DNA from: Pleomorphovibrio marinus
GTDB taxonomy: Bacteria > Bacteroidota > Bacteroidia > Cytophagales > Cyclobacteriaceae
Direction of reading: 5' to 3'
Assembly (NCBI RefSeq): GCF_003347495.1
Contig: NZ_QCXY01000007.1
Coordinates: 248,001-312,000, forward strand
Length of the DNA: 64,000 nt
Part shown: piece by piece, positions 28,501 through 37,461 of the stretch
How positions within the stretch are numbered: position 1 is the first letter of the stretch
How the letters are laid out: every line of letters starts with the position of its first letter
Notes under the pieces: generated by a model
Database searches by the model: none
The model's input: the letters and a program-made list of their open reading frames with translations, nothing else
Told to the model about the DNA's origin: nothing
Made by a program: the position numbers and the translations under genes

Positions 28501-28811
28501 ATGTAAGGTTTGACAATAACAGGGCAGCAGAGGTTCATGACAGGTTTTTGCAGCGGGGTGACTTCTTGAGGCTAAGAACATTGCAGATAGCCTACAATTT
28601 GTCCCCTGAATTATTGAGTAGATTAGGGCTCAAAAATGCCAGAATCTTTGCTTCAGCAACTAACCTGTGGACTTTAACGGGATACGAAGGCTTCGACCCT
28701 GAGGTGGTACAACTGGGAGATGCCCAATTAAGGAATCTAGGCCAGGGTTGGGTAGGAGCACAGCTGCCCCAATTGAGGAGCTATAACTTTGGTCTAAACT
28801 TGTCATTTTAA
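25593..28811 (+). CDS. susC: SusC/RagA-family TonB-dependent outer-membrane transporter (PUL 1)
   Basis: The 1072-residue protein has a signal peptide (ISYPILAQQ), an N-terminal carboxypeptidase-regulatory-like domain (about 22-100: VTGKVSS, GTITDIDGEYRIDV, LVFSFIGFEQQEV), the TonB-box-like segment DEVVVVGYGS, a plug (about 110-245, ending with the hallmark GSRGANGVIIVTTKSGKG) and a 22-strand barrel to the C-terminal aromatic LSF. It imports oligosaccharides across the outer membrane together with the SusD lipoprotein encoded 12 bp downstream. Likely inducers act through the AraC or NrtR-like proteins upstream. The GH28 and GH10 genes downstream suggest a pectin- or xylan-related substrate. 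Confidence 0.96.
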   Translation: MRKELLLCCLLLISYPILAQQETVTGKVSSAQDNELLPGVNVMVKGTNRGTITDIDGEYRIDVPVDGILVFSFIGFEQQEVPVGGRSVVDVQLKEDLGRLDEVVVVGYGSKVKRDITGAVSSVKSEDLEKVPLPSFDQALQGQAAGVNVSSSNGVPGAPTRVMIRGTNSISSGTEPLWVIDGMILSNQGGGEISGFARSNHGTTPLNPLATLNPNDIESIEVLKDASATAIYGSRGANGVIIVTTKSGKGTGGIDVNMTYGVSEVVRGPMQIGFTNGSNWLSLVDQARDNSGLFPFDPNAILNDARDPNAVLTRDQLADINWFDEVLRQGSFMDVGVSTSKAGDGIKYFLSANYRNDQGIQTGSQLERYSTRANVDFEPVKNLEIGTRITLSYTKQKRPPNGGAPGGNTNMATGGYNMAISGALPILPIHHPTVSVDGRPILFDPFSGRNLRATVNRDNYLNDVDTYRALGGLFAEYKLPFLEGLSVRTELSADLLHTSNVEWGNTVIRERSPYAFDFSSTFNRLNYNLYATYNREFADIHHINFVVGTESTTQQQRTRNIEAQDIFGVMPEVGTPGDIMRVSAGLGGEIYFRGLFSRLDYKLKDRYLLGFSARRDGSSVFMPENRWGNFVAVSGGWIISEEDFMQGVAGMDLLKLRGSFGQTGNSAINPFATMTTYAGWGRYGDTGAGDLLDNIGNQGLTWETTDAFDLGVDFELVNNRVSGSIGYYRQDASDLLLRVEVPQSSGIFANQPRIWANVGDLRNYGWEFEISTVNIDRNNFRWNTSFNFTTNRNEVTRLTGGQGEEIYNVQQSPHVSRVGDRLGFFRLAEYAGLHPEGGYEMIYEMDRDHFTETGERRRTGNTIPATRANLANHLFDFEEKSGLPTYFGGLTNNFSYRGFELTLQFTFQGGNYIYDVSERNTSYIGTGGNVLRESLMGNTWTEANRDADWPKLVWNHRYDVINEDGSVSENVRFDNNRAAEVHDRFLQRGDFLRLRTLQIAYNLSPELLSRLGLKNARIFASATNLWTLTGYEGFDPEVVQLGDAQLRNLGQGWVGAQLPQLRSYNFGLNLSF

Positions 28812-28823
28812 TCGCCATACAAC

Positions 28824-30401
28824 ATGAAAAAATTAGCAATTATCATAACATTGGCAATCTTTACAATGACAGGTTGTCAAGACGAGGCTTTTTTCGAGCT
28901 TAAGAGACCTGTTCAGCCCCCTTGGTTGACCCTGGATGATTTCGAAAAAGCTCCTATTGGTGCTTACTATGGGCTTTCCGGGAATGGAGGGTTCAGGTCC
29001 ATCTTTGCGGCAGGAAGAATTGCGGGAGAAGTTTATGCAGATGGGGTTAATTTAGCACCCATAACAGATGGTTTTAACACTGACGGAGATGTGGAAGATA
29101 TGTATGACAGAATCGGAGAGTTTCAGATTTCAGTATTTGACAATGCCGTATTCAACAGTGGCTATTTTGCCATAGGTTTTGCAAATGGTGCTTTGGATTT
29201 CATTGAGGAGAATGACGGGGACCCTTTCCCGCTGGCCAATAGGCCCGATGAAATAGACAGGATAAAAGGTGAGTTGTTGTTTGTACGTGCCTATGCGTAT
29301 TATTGGCTGGTTCGTGCCTATTGTCCTGCCTATCCCAATGACCAACCTAGGCTTCCTTTCAGGACCTCTCAGGCAAGGGATTTTGATGAAGCATTGACCT
29401 CTCCTTTAGCATCTACAAACGATATATATGCCCTTATGGAGAGTGATTTAAGAGAAGCCGTTGCCATATTGCCAGAGGCCTATGACGGTTCCTTACACCC
29501 TCCAGGTTATGCAGATGGCCGGGCTACAAAGTTTGCTGCTGCCGCTTTACTCGCAAAGGTACTCTTTCATAAAGGAGATCATCAGGGTGCTTTGGAACCA
29601 TTGAATATGGTGATTGACCAAAACAATGGGTTATTTGACCTATCTGAAGACCCCATAGAGGCCTTTAACAAAACTGGGGTAAATCGTGGTAACGAGGTGA
29701 TCTGGTATTATACCTTATGGGCAGGAGATGGTTTGGGAGGCCCGAGTAACTGGAAACACCCAGGACGCTTTGAATGGTATAGTGCCAGCAATAGGTTTGC
29801 CGGTGGCCCGGCCAATAACCAAGGAAGGTTTATCCATAGTAGTGAATCTTTCCTCAGAGATGTAGGATGGAAAGACGAAAATGGAACTGTCACGCAGGAG
29901 GCACTTGACGACAAGCGGTTCAACCAACTTTTCGTTTGGTTGACCCCTGCGGGTTCTGGAATCAATTTAGCTCCCAATGTTTATCCTGAGCCCAATGACA
30001 ACTTCAGGACCACCACCGATTTCGTATGGGGCGATAAATACTACAGGGCAGGGGACAGAATCACTAATTTGCCAATACTTCGGCTAGCGGACATGTACTT
30101 GCTTAGGTCCATCATTCGCGCTCAATCAGGTGATACACAAGGTTCCCTTTTGGATTTAAACATGGTAAGAAATAGGGCCGGCCTTTCAGATTTTAATGGC
30201 GGTGGCAACGAATTGATAGAGGCTATACATTTGGAAAGATTCAAAGAAATGGCATTTGAGGGAGACAGGTTGTATTACCTTCAAGGACTTCAAATGGATA
30301 TTCCTGCCGGAGATAGGGGAGGTGCAGCTGTGCCCTACAATGGTGAGTTTTATTCAGAAATCCCAGATTACGAAAGAAACGTGAACCTGGGATATCAGTA
30401 A
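28824..30401 (+). CDS. susD: SusD/RagB-family glycan-binding lipoprotein (PUL 1)
   Basis: The 525-residue protein has lipobox MTGC (Cys18) and the SusD fold: helical tetratricopeptide-like repeats with KGELLFVRAYAYYWLVRAYC (about 150-170), AAALLAKVLFHKGDHQGALEPL (about 235-256) and the C-terminal RLADMYLLRSIIRAQSG ... LNMVRNRAGL ... IHLERFKEMAFEGDRLYYLQ block that defines the family. It sits on the cell surface and caps the SusC channel, binding incoming oligosaccharide. It is co-transcribed with SusC (12 bp gap) and is followed by a strong terminator, so the pair forms its own transcript. Confidence 0.95.
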   Translation: MKKLAIIITLAIFTMTGCQDEAFFELKRPVQPPWLTLDDFEKAPIGAYYGLSGNGGFRSIFAAGRIAGEVYADGVNLAPITDGFNTDGDVEDMYDRIGEFQISVFDNAVFNSGYFAIGFANGALDFIEENDGDPFPLANRPDEIDRIKGELLFVRAYAYYWLVRAYCPAYPNDQPRLPFRTSQARDFDEALTSPLASTNDIYALMESDLREAVAILPEAYDGSLHPPGYADGRATKFAAAALLAKVLFHKGDHQGALEPLNMVIDQNNGLFDLSEDPIEAFNKTGVNRGNEVIWYYTLWAGDGLGGPSNWKHPGRFEWYSASNRFAGGPANNQGRFIHSSESFLRDVGWKDENGTVTQEALDDKRFNQLFVWLTPAGSGINLAPNVYPEPNDNFRTTTDFVWGDKYYRAGDRITNLPILRLADMYLLRSIIRAQSGDTQGSLLDLNMVRNRAGLSDFNGGGNELIEAIHLERFKEMAFEGDRLYYLQGLQMDIPAGDRGGAAVPYNGEFYSEIPDYERNVNLGYQ

Positions 30402-30425
30402 GTGCACAATCATTAAGAATAAATG

Positions 30426-30477
30426 CCAAACCTTGTTCTGAAAAGCGTTAAGCATTTTCGAACAAGGTTTGGTTTTT
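30426..30477 (+). terminator. Strong rho-independent terminator after SusD
   Basis: CCAAACCTTGTTC (30426-30438) and GAACAAGGTTTGG (30460-30472) form a perfect 13-bp stem, followed by five T residues. It lies 25 bp after the SusD stop codon and separates the SusCD transcript from the FG-GAP/GH28/GH10 genes, which would need their own promoter or read-through. Confidence 0.9.
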
Positions 30478-30486
30478 AAGCGGAAT

Positions 30487-30702
30487 GTGAAATCGAGCCT
30501 GCTTGGACGGCAGTCAGGCATGACGAAAACGTCACACACTGGGGTGCCCCGGACTACCTGTCTGACGGTTTTAAACCGTCTGACAGGTGTAGCTGCTGAA
30601 AAGAAATTATAAACAGATGAAATCGAGCCTGTCCTGACGGCAGTCAGGGCATGACACAAGCGACATGCCGAGGGGTGATTATAAATTGCGAGATTCCATC
30701 TG
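30487..30702. repeat. Cluster of dispersed intergenic repeats (two module-1 copies around one module-2 hairpin)
   Basis: Module 1 begins TGAAATCGAGCCTG and occurs at 30487-30544 and again at 30616-30702. The second copy shares a 37-base identical stretch (30616-30652) with the reverse complement of 55707-55743. Module 2 (30556-30615) contains a near-perfect 33-bp palindrome, ACCTGTCTGACGGTTT (30556-30571) facing its complement at 30573-30588 with one mismatch, followed by a conserved GAAAAGAAATTATAAA-type tail also found at 13735. Remaining bases to 30810 form the leader of the FG-GAP gene and show nothing specific. Confidence 0.85.
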
Positions 30703-30810
30703 GCCTTTAAAAATCAAATTATAATCAGATTAATTATTGCTTTACACCTTTTAGCTAAAGCAAGTAATATATTGTATATTACCTTTGGTGTTTGCCTTGA
30801 ATAAATAACT

Positions 30811-33800
30811 ATGAGGAGTTGTAAAACCTTAATCCAAGTGCTGCTTTTTTTGCCTTTTTTGGTGGTTTTTTACGCCTGCAATAGGGGTAGCAGCGAAGGG
30901 GAAGCAATGAAGCAAGAAGTCAATGAGACAAAACAGGAATCAGCAAAAAAACCACTTTTCAAGAAAATTAAGCCTGAGCATACCAAAGTCAATTTCAAAA
31001 ATGAAATCCAGGAAACACCCTATCGCAATATATTAGCGTACCAATATTATTACAATGGAGGGGGGGTGGCCATAGGAGACATTAACAATGATGGGTTACC
31101 CGATATTTTTTTTACCGGAAATACGGTTCCAAACCGGCTCTACCTGAATAAGGGCAGCCTGGAGTTTGAGGATGTGACTGAGGGATCTGGAATAGTAGCC
31201 CCTTCCGGCCCCGGCTGGTGTACAGGTACTACAATGGTGGATATCAACCACGATGGGTGGTTGGATATTTACGTTTGTCGTTCTGGGAATCTTGAACCTC
31301 AAAACCGGACAAACCTGCTCTATGTGAATAACGGTGACGGTACATTTACCGAGAAAGCCAAGGAATTTGGACTAGATGATCCCGGATATTCTATTCAAGC
31401 AGTATTTTTCGATTATGATAAAGATGGGGACCTGGACATGTTTTTAATCAATCATGGGTTGGAATACGACGGCCATCCGCCTGTGCATGCCTCCAGTAAA
31501 AGGGATCCCTATGTGGGGGACAAACTTTATCGGAATGACAATGGAAAATTTGTGGACGTGAGTGAAACTGCGGGAATAATTGGAACAAAAGAAGGATATG
31601 GACTTGGCGTAGCTGTTGGGGACTTAAATAACAATGGATGGGAGGACATTTACGTAAGCAATGATTTTTTTGAACACGACTATCTCTACCTGAATAATGG
31701 AGACGGGACATTTAAGGAATCCATGAAAGCTACTTCAAAGCAAATGTCTTTTTTCGGTATGGGGGTGGATATCGCCGATTACAACAATGATGGCTGGCAA
31801 GATGTGCTGGTTTTGGATATGGCAATTGAAGACCACGTCCGACAAAAAACCAACCTGGCGGGGATTTCAAGGTCTCAATTTTGGCAATTTGTGGATAAGG
31901 GATACCACTACCAATATATGTTCAATTCCCTTCAGCTAAACAACGGTATGAATGCCGATGGAGAACTCAGTTTCAGTAATGTGGCCAGGATGGCGGGGGT
32001 TTTTCAGACGGATTGGAGCTGGGCTCCGCTTTTTGCCGATTTTGATAATGATGGTTGGAAAGATTTATTCATCAGCAATGGCCTCAGAAAGGATGTCATG
32101 AACAACGACTTTATTGCTGGATTGAAAAAAGACAAGGAGGAAGTTAACGCTGCTTTCACGGAGTTTAGCACTGAGGCCAGTTATCAGCTCCTTCAAAGTA
32201 TCCCCTCTCAAAAAGTCAGCAATTATGCCTACAGAAACAACAAGGATTTAACCTTTGAGGATGTTACGGATCATTGGGGACTAAAGGATTTGACTTTTTC
32301 TAATGGTGCCGCTTATGCAGACTTGGACAATGATGGTGACCTGGACCTTGTGGTAAACAATATTGATGATTGGGCGAGCATTTATGAAAACCAATCTGAT
32401 CAAAATGGCAACAACTACCTGAGGTTAAAACTCAATGGCCCATCCACCAACCCTCAAGGCCATGGTACAAAAGTATTTATTTTTAAGGATGGAAATCTTC
32501 AGTTCCAACAATTTAACCCCACTAGGGGCTATCAGTCATCTGTCGAACCCATTGTTCATTTTGGAGTGGGAGAACATCGTCAGTTGGACAGTATAAGGAT
32601 TGAATGGTATGACAATAAGGTTTATGTCCTTGAAAATGTCCCTACCAACATGACCATTCAGGTGGATTACCGAATGAGTATGAATGAGGATTCAACAAGA
32701 GAATTCCCTACAACCAATTGGTTTTCAGAACTAAATACTGAAAAGGCTAAAGGTGATTTGAAATTGCATTTCAAGCATCAGGAAAGTGATTTTTCGGATT
32801 TTGCAGCACAAAATTTAATCCCCAGGAAATATTCAACAGAAGGGCCTGTGGTCATCACTGCGGATGTGAACGGTAATGGTTTGGATGATCTCTTTTTCGG
32901 AGGAGCAAGGGGGCAAGCTTCTGAATTATGGCTGCAAAACCAAAACGGCCAATTTTTCAAGGCCCACAACCAACCCTGGGAACAAGACAGTGAATGTGAA
33001 GATGTAAATGCCCTGTTTTTTGATATGGATGGAGATGGTGACCTGGATCTTTATGTGGTGAGTGGCAGTAACGAATTTGAAAAGGGTTCCCCCTGGCTGC
33101 AAGACCGGATTTATAAGAATGATGGAAAAGGTAATTTTTCCAAAACGGAAGAGGTATTACCGGATTTTCCTGGTAATACCAGCATAGTCACCGCGGGTGA
33201 CTTTGACGGGGATGGGGATCTGGACCTTTTTGTAGGCGGTGGAGTAGTCCCAGGAAAGTATCCTGCTTTCGAAAGGAGTTTTCTGTTGTTGAATGAAGCA
33301 GGAAAATTTAAAGATGTGACAGAAAAAATGGCGCCTGAACTCATTAATCCCGGTATTGTAAGTGACGCAATATGGACAGATTACAATCAGGATGGAAACC
33401 TCGGTCTGCTGATAGTGGGAGAGTGGATGCCCATCCGTTTTTTTACTTTTCAAAATGGAAGCATCCAGCCAGATACAGGCGTTAACGTCCATGTAGAAGG
33501 AGAAATGCTTTCTGATTTGTCTCTTACATCAGGTTGGTGGAATTGTATCACACCCGTATTGGACGAAAAGCAATCGATCATGGGGTATATGCTCGGAAAT
33601 ATGGGTTTAAACTATCGATTTCGGCCTACTAAGAAATACCCCTTGGAAATTTTTGCCGGAGATTTTGAAGGATTAGGCACACAAAACCTCATTTTGGGGT
33701 ATTATTTTAAGGGAAGTCTGTATCCAACCCACGGAAGAGAGGATATATCCAGTGCTATGCCCGCAATAAATCGAAATTTTATTGATTATGCCTCTTATGC

Positions 33801-34245
33801 GAAGGCTAAAGTGAACGATATTCTCAGCGTTTTTCCAAATCCGCCTTCCCTTCATTTTAAAGCTCACATGTTTGAACATGTGTTTTTGCAAGTTGCTGAA
33901 GACGGAACTTTTTCCATGGTACCATTACCTATGGATGCACAAAGATCATCGGTGAAGGATATTCTGGCTAGGGACATTGACGGGGACGGTAAACAAGAAG
34001 TAGTGCTTGTCGGAAACTTTTATGGAATTGAAACAAAAACACCCAGAGACGATGCCGGCATAGGTTCTGTTTTGAAATTTGAAGAAAATGGGGAATGGAA
34101 TGCTATTCCAATGCATGAAAGTGGTTTTTTTGCACCGAATGAGGCAAGAAAAGTGACCTATTTCGAAACCAAGAACAGCAGGTATTTAATCATAGGCAAT
34201 AACAATGAAAACATTCAAATATTTAGTATTGAATCAGCTCAATAA
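30811..34245 (+). CDS. Large FG-GAP/VCBS-repeat lipoprotein with ASPIC/UnbV domain
   Basis: The 1144-residue product has a lipobox (FYAC, Cys23). It carries many calcium-binding FG-GAP/VCBS repeats, visible as DxNxDGxxD loops (GDINNDGLPDIFFTGN, DINHDGWLDIYV, DYDKDGDLDMFL, DLNNNGWEDIYV, DADLDNDGDLDLVV-like), in two blocks of about residues 85-510 and 680-1140. Between them lies an ASPIC/UnbV domain (about 520-620: YLRLKLNGPS, GYQSSVEPIVHFGVG, LDSIRIEWYD). Such proteins are common beside SusCD pairs and are thought to bind surface glycans; no enzymatic role is established. The 3' end overlaps the GH28 start by 41 bp, implying one transcript. Confidence 0.92.
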   Translation: MRSCKTLIQVLLFLPFLVVFYACNRGSSEGEAMKQEVNETKQESAKKPLFKKIKPEHTKVNFKNEIQETPYRNILAYQYYYNGGGVAIGDINNDGLPDIFFTGNTVPNRLYLNKGSLEFEDVTEGSGIVAPSGPGWCTGTTMVDINHDGWLDIYVCRSGNLEPQNRTNLLYVNNGDGTFTEKAKEFGLDDPGYSIQAVFFDYDKDGDLDMFLINHGLEYDGHPPVHASSKRDPYVGDKLYRNDNGKFVDVSETAGIIGTKEGYGLGVAVGDLNNNGWEDIYVSNDFFEHDYLYLNNGDGTFKESMKATSKQMSFFGMGVDIADYNNDGWQDVLVLDMAIEDHVRQKTNLAGISRSQFWQFVDKGYHYQYMFNSLQLNNGMNADGELSFSNVARMAGVFQTDWSWAPLFADFDNDGWKDLFISNGLRKDVMNNDFIAGLKKDKEEVNAAFTEFSTEASYQLLQSIPSQKVSNYAYRNNKDLTFEDVTDHWGLKDLTFSNGAAYADLDNDGDLDLVVNNIDDWASIYENQSDQNGNNYLRLKLNGPSTNPQGHGTKVFIFKDGNLQFQQFNPTRGYQSSVEPIVHFGVGEHRQLDSIRIEWYDNKVYVLENVPTNMTIQVDYRMSMNEDSTREFPTTNWFSELNTEKAKGDLKLHFKHQESDFSDFAAQNLIPRKYSTEGPVVITADVNGNGLDDLFFGGARGQASELWLQNQNGQFFKAHNQPWEQDSECEDVNALFFDMDGDGDLDLYVVSGSNEFEKGSPWLQDRIYKNDGKGNFSKTEEVLPDFPGNTSIVTAGDFDGDGDLDLFVGGGVVPGKYPAFERSFLLLNEAGKFKDVTEKMAPELINPGIVSDAIWTDYNQDGNLGLLIVGEWMPIRFFTFQNGSIQPDTGVNVHVEGEMLSDLSLTSGWWNCITPVLDEKQSIMGYMLGNMGLNYRFRPTKKYPLEIFAGDFEGLGTQNLILGYYFKGSLYPTHGREDISSAMPAINRNFIDYASYAKAKVNDILSVFPNPPSLHFKAHMFEHVFLQVAEDGTFSMVPLPMDAQRSSVKDILARDIDGDGKQEVVLVGNFYGIETKTPRDDAGIGSVLKFEENGEWNAIPMHESGFFAPNEARKVTYFETKNSRYLIIGNNNENIQIFSIESAQ

Positions 34246-35809
34246 TTCACTTTGGGGCACAGTCATCCTTTGGTCTTTTGCCTTCCACCTTTGCAGTTTA
34301 AATGCATATGGCCAGAAGATCTTTAACGTAAAGGATTATGGTGCTACCGGGAAAAACAAAAGAGAAGTTGTCACCAGTCCTATTCAGGCAACTATAGATG
34401 AATGCCACTCAGCAGGAGGTGGAACGGTTTATTTTCCCCCTGGGGAATATCTTTCCGGTACCCTAGTCCTCAAGAGTAATGTGAACTTCCACTTAGATAA
34501 CGGAGCGGTTCTATATGCCAGCCAGGATGAAGAGGATTATCAAGTGCCTTTCGACATCTATAAGCATAACAATCCAAACCAACCTGTCCTCTTGTATGCA
34601 GAAGATGCAAAGCATATTTCCATTACTGGAAAAGGCACCATACATGGCCAAGCCAGGAGGTTTTATGAGGATCTAAGGGATGTAGATGGCTTTATAGAAA
34701 AAGAAACTGAAAATGCCAGACAATCCGGAGTGGAAATGAAAAAGTATTACAAAATCCCTCCCTTTGTTTCCTTGATCTATTTGGTTTCCTGTGAGCATGT
34801 TGAGATATCGGACATTCGTGTGATTGAATCGGTGGATTGGTCGGTACATGTCCAATGGAGTGAAAATGTAACTATTCGCAACTGCTATATTTATACCAGC
34901 TTGGAGGCTGGGGTAAATGCCGACGGGCTTGATATAGACGGGTGTAAAAATGTGACTATTTCGGATTGTATCATAGAGACTGGAGACGATGCCATAGTGC
35001 TGAAGTCCACCCTTACTAAGAATAGGTCTGAGGACTGCGAAAATATCACCGTGACCAATTCCGTACTGACCTCTACTTCTGCTGCACTTAAGATCGGTAC
35101 GGAAACCTATGGGGATTTCAGAAATATTGTTTTTTCCAATTGTGTGATAAAAGACAGCAATAGGGGTTTCAGCATAGTGGTTAGGGATGGAGGAACCGTT
35201 CAGGACGTTTTGGTGTCCAATATTACCATGGAATTAAACAGAAAAGCCTTTTATTATTGGGGAGATGCAGATCCCATCTGGTTGGTAATCAAGAAGAGAA
35301 GTGAAAACTCAAAAGTGGGGGAGATAAAAAATATCTCCTTTGACCACATTATAGCACACGGACAAGGCACGAGCAAGTTAGAAGGTTATCAAGGAAGCAA
35401 GCTTAAAAACATTACTTTGAATAACGTTCAGTTGTTTATGCATCCCGAAGCTACTAAAGATAAAAGGGCCAACCATGCCCTAATAGCGAGTAAGGTGGAA
35501 AGTTTACATGTAGATGGTTTACGGATCTACTGGGATGAAGAGCAGGTTGAGCCCTCTTGGGGAAGCGCCATGATGCTGGAAAACGTCGATTACCTAACTT
35601 TGGACAATTTCTACGGGCGACAAGGGATCAAAGAAAGCACATCTCCAGTGATCATTTTGGATAATGTAGGGAAAGGAATAGTGAGAAATGTAGAACCTGA
35701 AGCTCAGACCGGAACGTTGATCCTAGTGAAAAACAGTAAGAAGGAAGATTTTAGGTTCATTGATTTGGATAGTTTTGGCCAGGCCACAGAAAAGGTTGCT
35801 ATGGAATAA
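34205..35809 (+). CDS. GH28-like pectinase-fold secreted protein with atypical active site
   Basis: The 534-residue product opens with a signal peptide ending LNAYGQ and then the typical FNVKDYGATG ... GGGTVYFPPGEYLSGTLVLKSNV of GH28 right-handed beta-helices. The first catalytic pair is present: N238-A-D240-G and the Asp pair G-D261-D262. The later canonical GHG histidine and RIK motif are not recognisable; instead one reads LKIGTETYGDFRNI and NRGFSIVVRDGG. It is therefore either a divergent exo-acting GH28 or a protein with altered activity on pectin side chains. The only plausible ATG lies 41 bp inside the upstream gene. The GH10 gene follows after 44 bp. Confidence 0.82.
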   Translation: MKTFKYLVLNQLNNSLWGTVILWSFAFHLCSLNAYGQKIFNVKDYGATGKNKREVVTSPIQATIDECHSAGGGTVYFPPGEYLSGTLVLKSNVNFHLDNGAVLYASQDEEDYQVPFDIYKHNNPNQPVLLYAEDAKHISITGKGTIHGQARRFYEDLRDVDGFIEKETENARQSGVEMKKYYKIPPFVSLIYLVSCEHVEISDIRVIESVDWSVHVQWSENVTIRNCYIYTSLEAGVNADGLDIDGCKNVTISDCIIETGDDAIVLKSTLTKNRSEDCENITVTNSVLTSTSAALKIGTETYGDFRNIVFSNCVIKDSNRGFSIVVRDGGTVQDVLVSNITMELNRKAFYYWGDADPIWLVIKKRSENSKVGEIKNISFDHIIAHGQGTSKLEGYQGSKLKNITLNNVQLFMHPEATKDKRANHALIASKVESLHVDGLRIYWDEEQVEPSWGSAMMLENVDYLTLDNFYGRQGIKESTSPVIILDNVGKGIVRNVEPEAQTGTLILVKNSKKEDFRFIDLDSFGQATEKVAME

Positions 35810-35853
35810 GAAAATTATATGTATCGGAAATCCTTTGATTAACCCCCTTAAGC

Positions 35854-37275
35854 ATGACGAACAGGAGGAATTTTATTCGAAATATTACCTCTTTAGCAGC
35901 CTCTGTTATATTTTTACCTTATTGTAAGGCTTCGGATAAGGAGAGGTCAGGAGTAATGGAGGGTGAGGAGTGGAAGGATGATAAGGGTAAGCGATTGAAC
36001 GGGACAGGCACCTATGTCCTCACTGAAGATCTTGAGAAAACAACACAGGATTCCATCGAAAAACACAGGATGGGGGATTTTATTATCCGCCTTTGTGATG
36101 CAGATGATCAACCACTGATTGGTGTCGATGCCCTTATCGAACTAATTGAACACGAATTTGATTGGGGTATATCGAGTGCAGGCTCTATTTGTGACACAAA
36201 TCCAAAAGCAGTATTGCAGGCCGCACATATTCGGGAATTGTTTAACTGCACCACTGCAAAATGTTATTGGGATGAAGGCTGGCACCAGCCAATTGAAAAA
36301 ATCGAGGGGAAACGAATCAGGGATAAATTCGTGGATGAAATCAATTGGGGACTGGCAAACGGGTTAAGGGTGAAAGGGCACCCATTAGTTTGGACCGTGA
36401 GAAAAGCCATACCCACATGGATGGACAAATACAGTTATTCTGAGCAAATGCGTTTTTTGGAAGAGCATGTCAGGGATCTAATCCGAACAGGGGGGCATGG
36501 GGTAGGGCAATGGGATTTGTGTAATGAAATGCTATGGGAACCCTCCTTGCGGAATCTCTCCGAAAGAAATTGGCCCCATATTGAAACCATTGATGAAATA
36601 TTGACCTATCTAGAGCCTGCGGTACATTGGGCAAAGGAAGAAAACCCTTATGCCATCTATGCACTGAATGATTATGGATTGGTAAAGACCAATGCCCCGG
36701 GTGTTACCTCAGCTCAGCAAAGGCAACGGTATGTGGCGCTGATCAAAGAAATGAGACGAAGGGGTTGTGCCCCAGATGCACTAGGAACCCAATGCCATGT
36801 GGCAGGATGGTACACTGCCGAAGAGTTTGTACAAATGTTGGATGAGTTGTCGGAGGCAGGATTACCTATTCAAGTAACAGAATTTTGGGCAAAGCTAAAG
36901 GATTATCCGTTTGATAAAGACCCGGATGGAGAACATGCTGAGGGGGATTTGATCCGTTATGTCACGATGATTTATACCTTGGCTTTTGCACATCCACAAG
37001 TGTCGCATTTTACCTATTGGGGAGGAGGGGATTGGTTTGATGGCTATGGGGAGCCCAATCAGCTGTACCATGCCATACGCCAATTGATCAGAAACGAATG
37101 GTTTACCAAGAAAACCATAACCAGTAATTCCGAAGGAGAATTGAAAATCAAGGCCTTTTATGGAAATTATTGGATAAGCTTAAGGGATAAACAGGGGAAT
37201 CATTATTCCCAGACCATACATCTTGCAAAAGGATCGGGAGGTGTTGTTAAAGTAAATCTTCCTATCCATCGTTAG
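35854..37275 (+). CDS. GH10 endo-beta-1,4-xylanase-family enzyme with Tat-like signal
   Basis: The 473-residue product begins TNRRNFIRN, a twin-arginine export signal with a cysteine (LPYC) that could also be lipidated. A short jelly-roll-like segment (about 65-120) precedes the GH10 barrel. Key blocks are KGHPLVW, WDLCNEMLWEP with acid/base Glu225, and IQVTEFW with nucleophile Glu343, then HFTYWGGGDW. Substrate-binding residues around FDWGISSAGS and KCYWDEGWHQP differ from classic xylanases, so activity on a decorated or unusual xylan is possible. Part of this gene has been duplicated and decayed at 38678-39159. It ends the PUL 1 run of plus-strand genes. Confidence 0.93.
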   Translation: MTNRRNFIRNITSLAASVIFLPYCKASDKERSGVMEGEEWKDDKGKRLNGTGTYVLTEDLEKTTQDSIEKHRMGDFIIRLCDADDQPLIGVDALIELIEHEFDWGISSAGSICDTNPKAVLQAAHIRELFNCTTAKCYWDEGWHQPIEKIEGKRIRDKFVDEINWGLANGLRVKGHPLVWTVRKAIPTWMDKYSYSEQMRFLEEHVRDLIRTGGHGVGQWDLCNEMLWEPSLRNLSERNWPHIETIDEILTYLEPAVHWAKEENPYAIYALNDYGLVKTNAPGVTSAQQRQRYVALIKEMRRRGCAPDALGTQCHVAGWYTAEEFVQMLDELSEAGLPIQVTEFWAKLKDYPFDKDPDGEHAEGDLIRYVTMIYTLAFAHPQVSHFTYWGGGDWFDGYGEPNQLYHAIRQLIRNEWFTKKTITSNSEGELKIKAFYGNYWISLRDKQGNHYSQTIHLAKGSGGVVKVNLPIHR

Positions 37276-37461
37276 ACACTTCCTAATTGGGATAGATTCA
37301 AATATCAAAGAAAATAATAATACCTATGGGTAAACCCCATTATTTAAGATGGGATTTCCTTGATTATTCGTAACCCGCAGATAATCAAATGATAAAGTAA
37401 AATATTTTTTTAAAAACCCCTAAAAAGGCCCGTTTGGGCTTGTTTCCGGAGTTTTAGGTGT
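37276..37461. other. 3' flank of the GH10 gene, duplicated downstream
   Basis: The first 70 or so bases after the GH10 stop (to about 37347) have a recognisable second copy at 39160-39232, sharing ATACCTATGGGTAA and nearby text. This shows the duplication included non-coding DNA. No gene was seen here; a weak hairpin around GCCCGTTTGGGC near 37429 is not convincing as a terminator. Confidence 0.6.
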
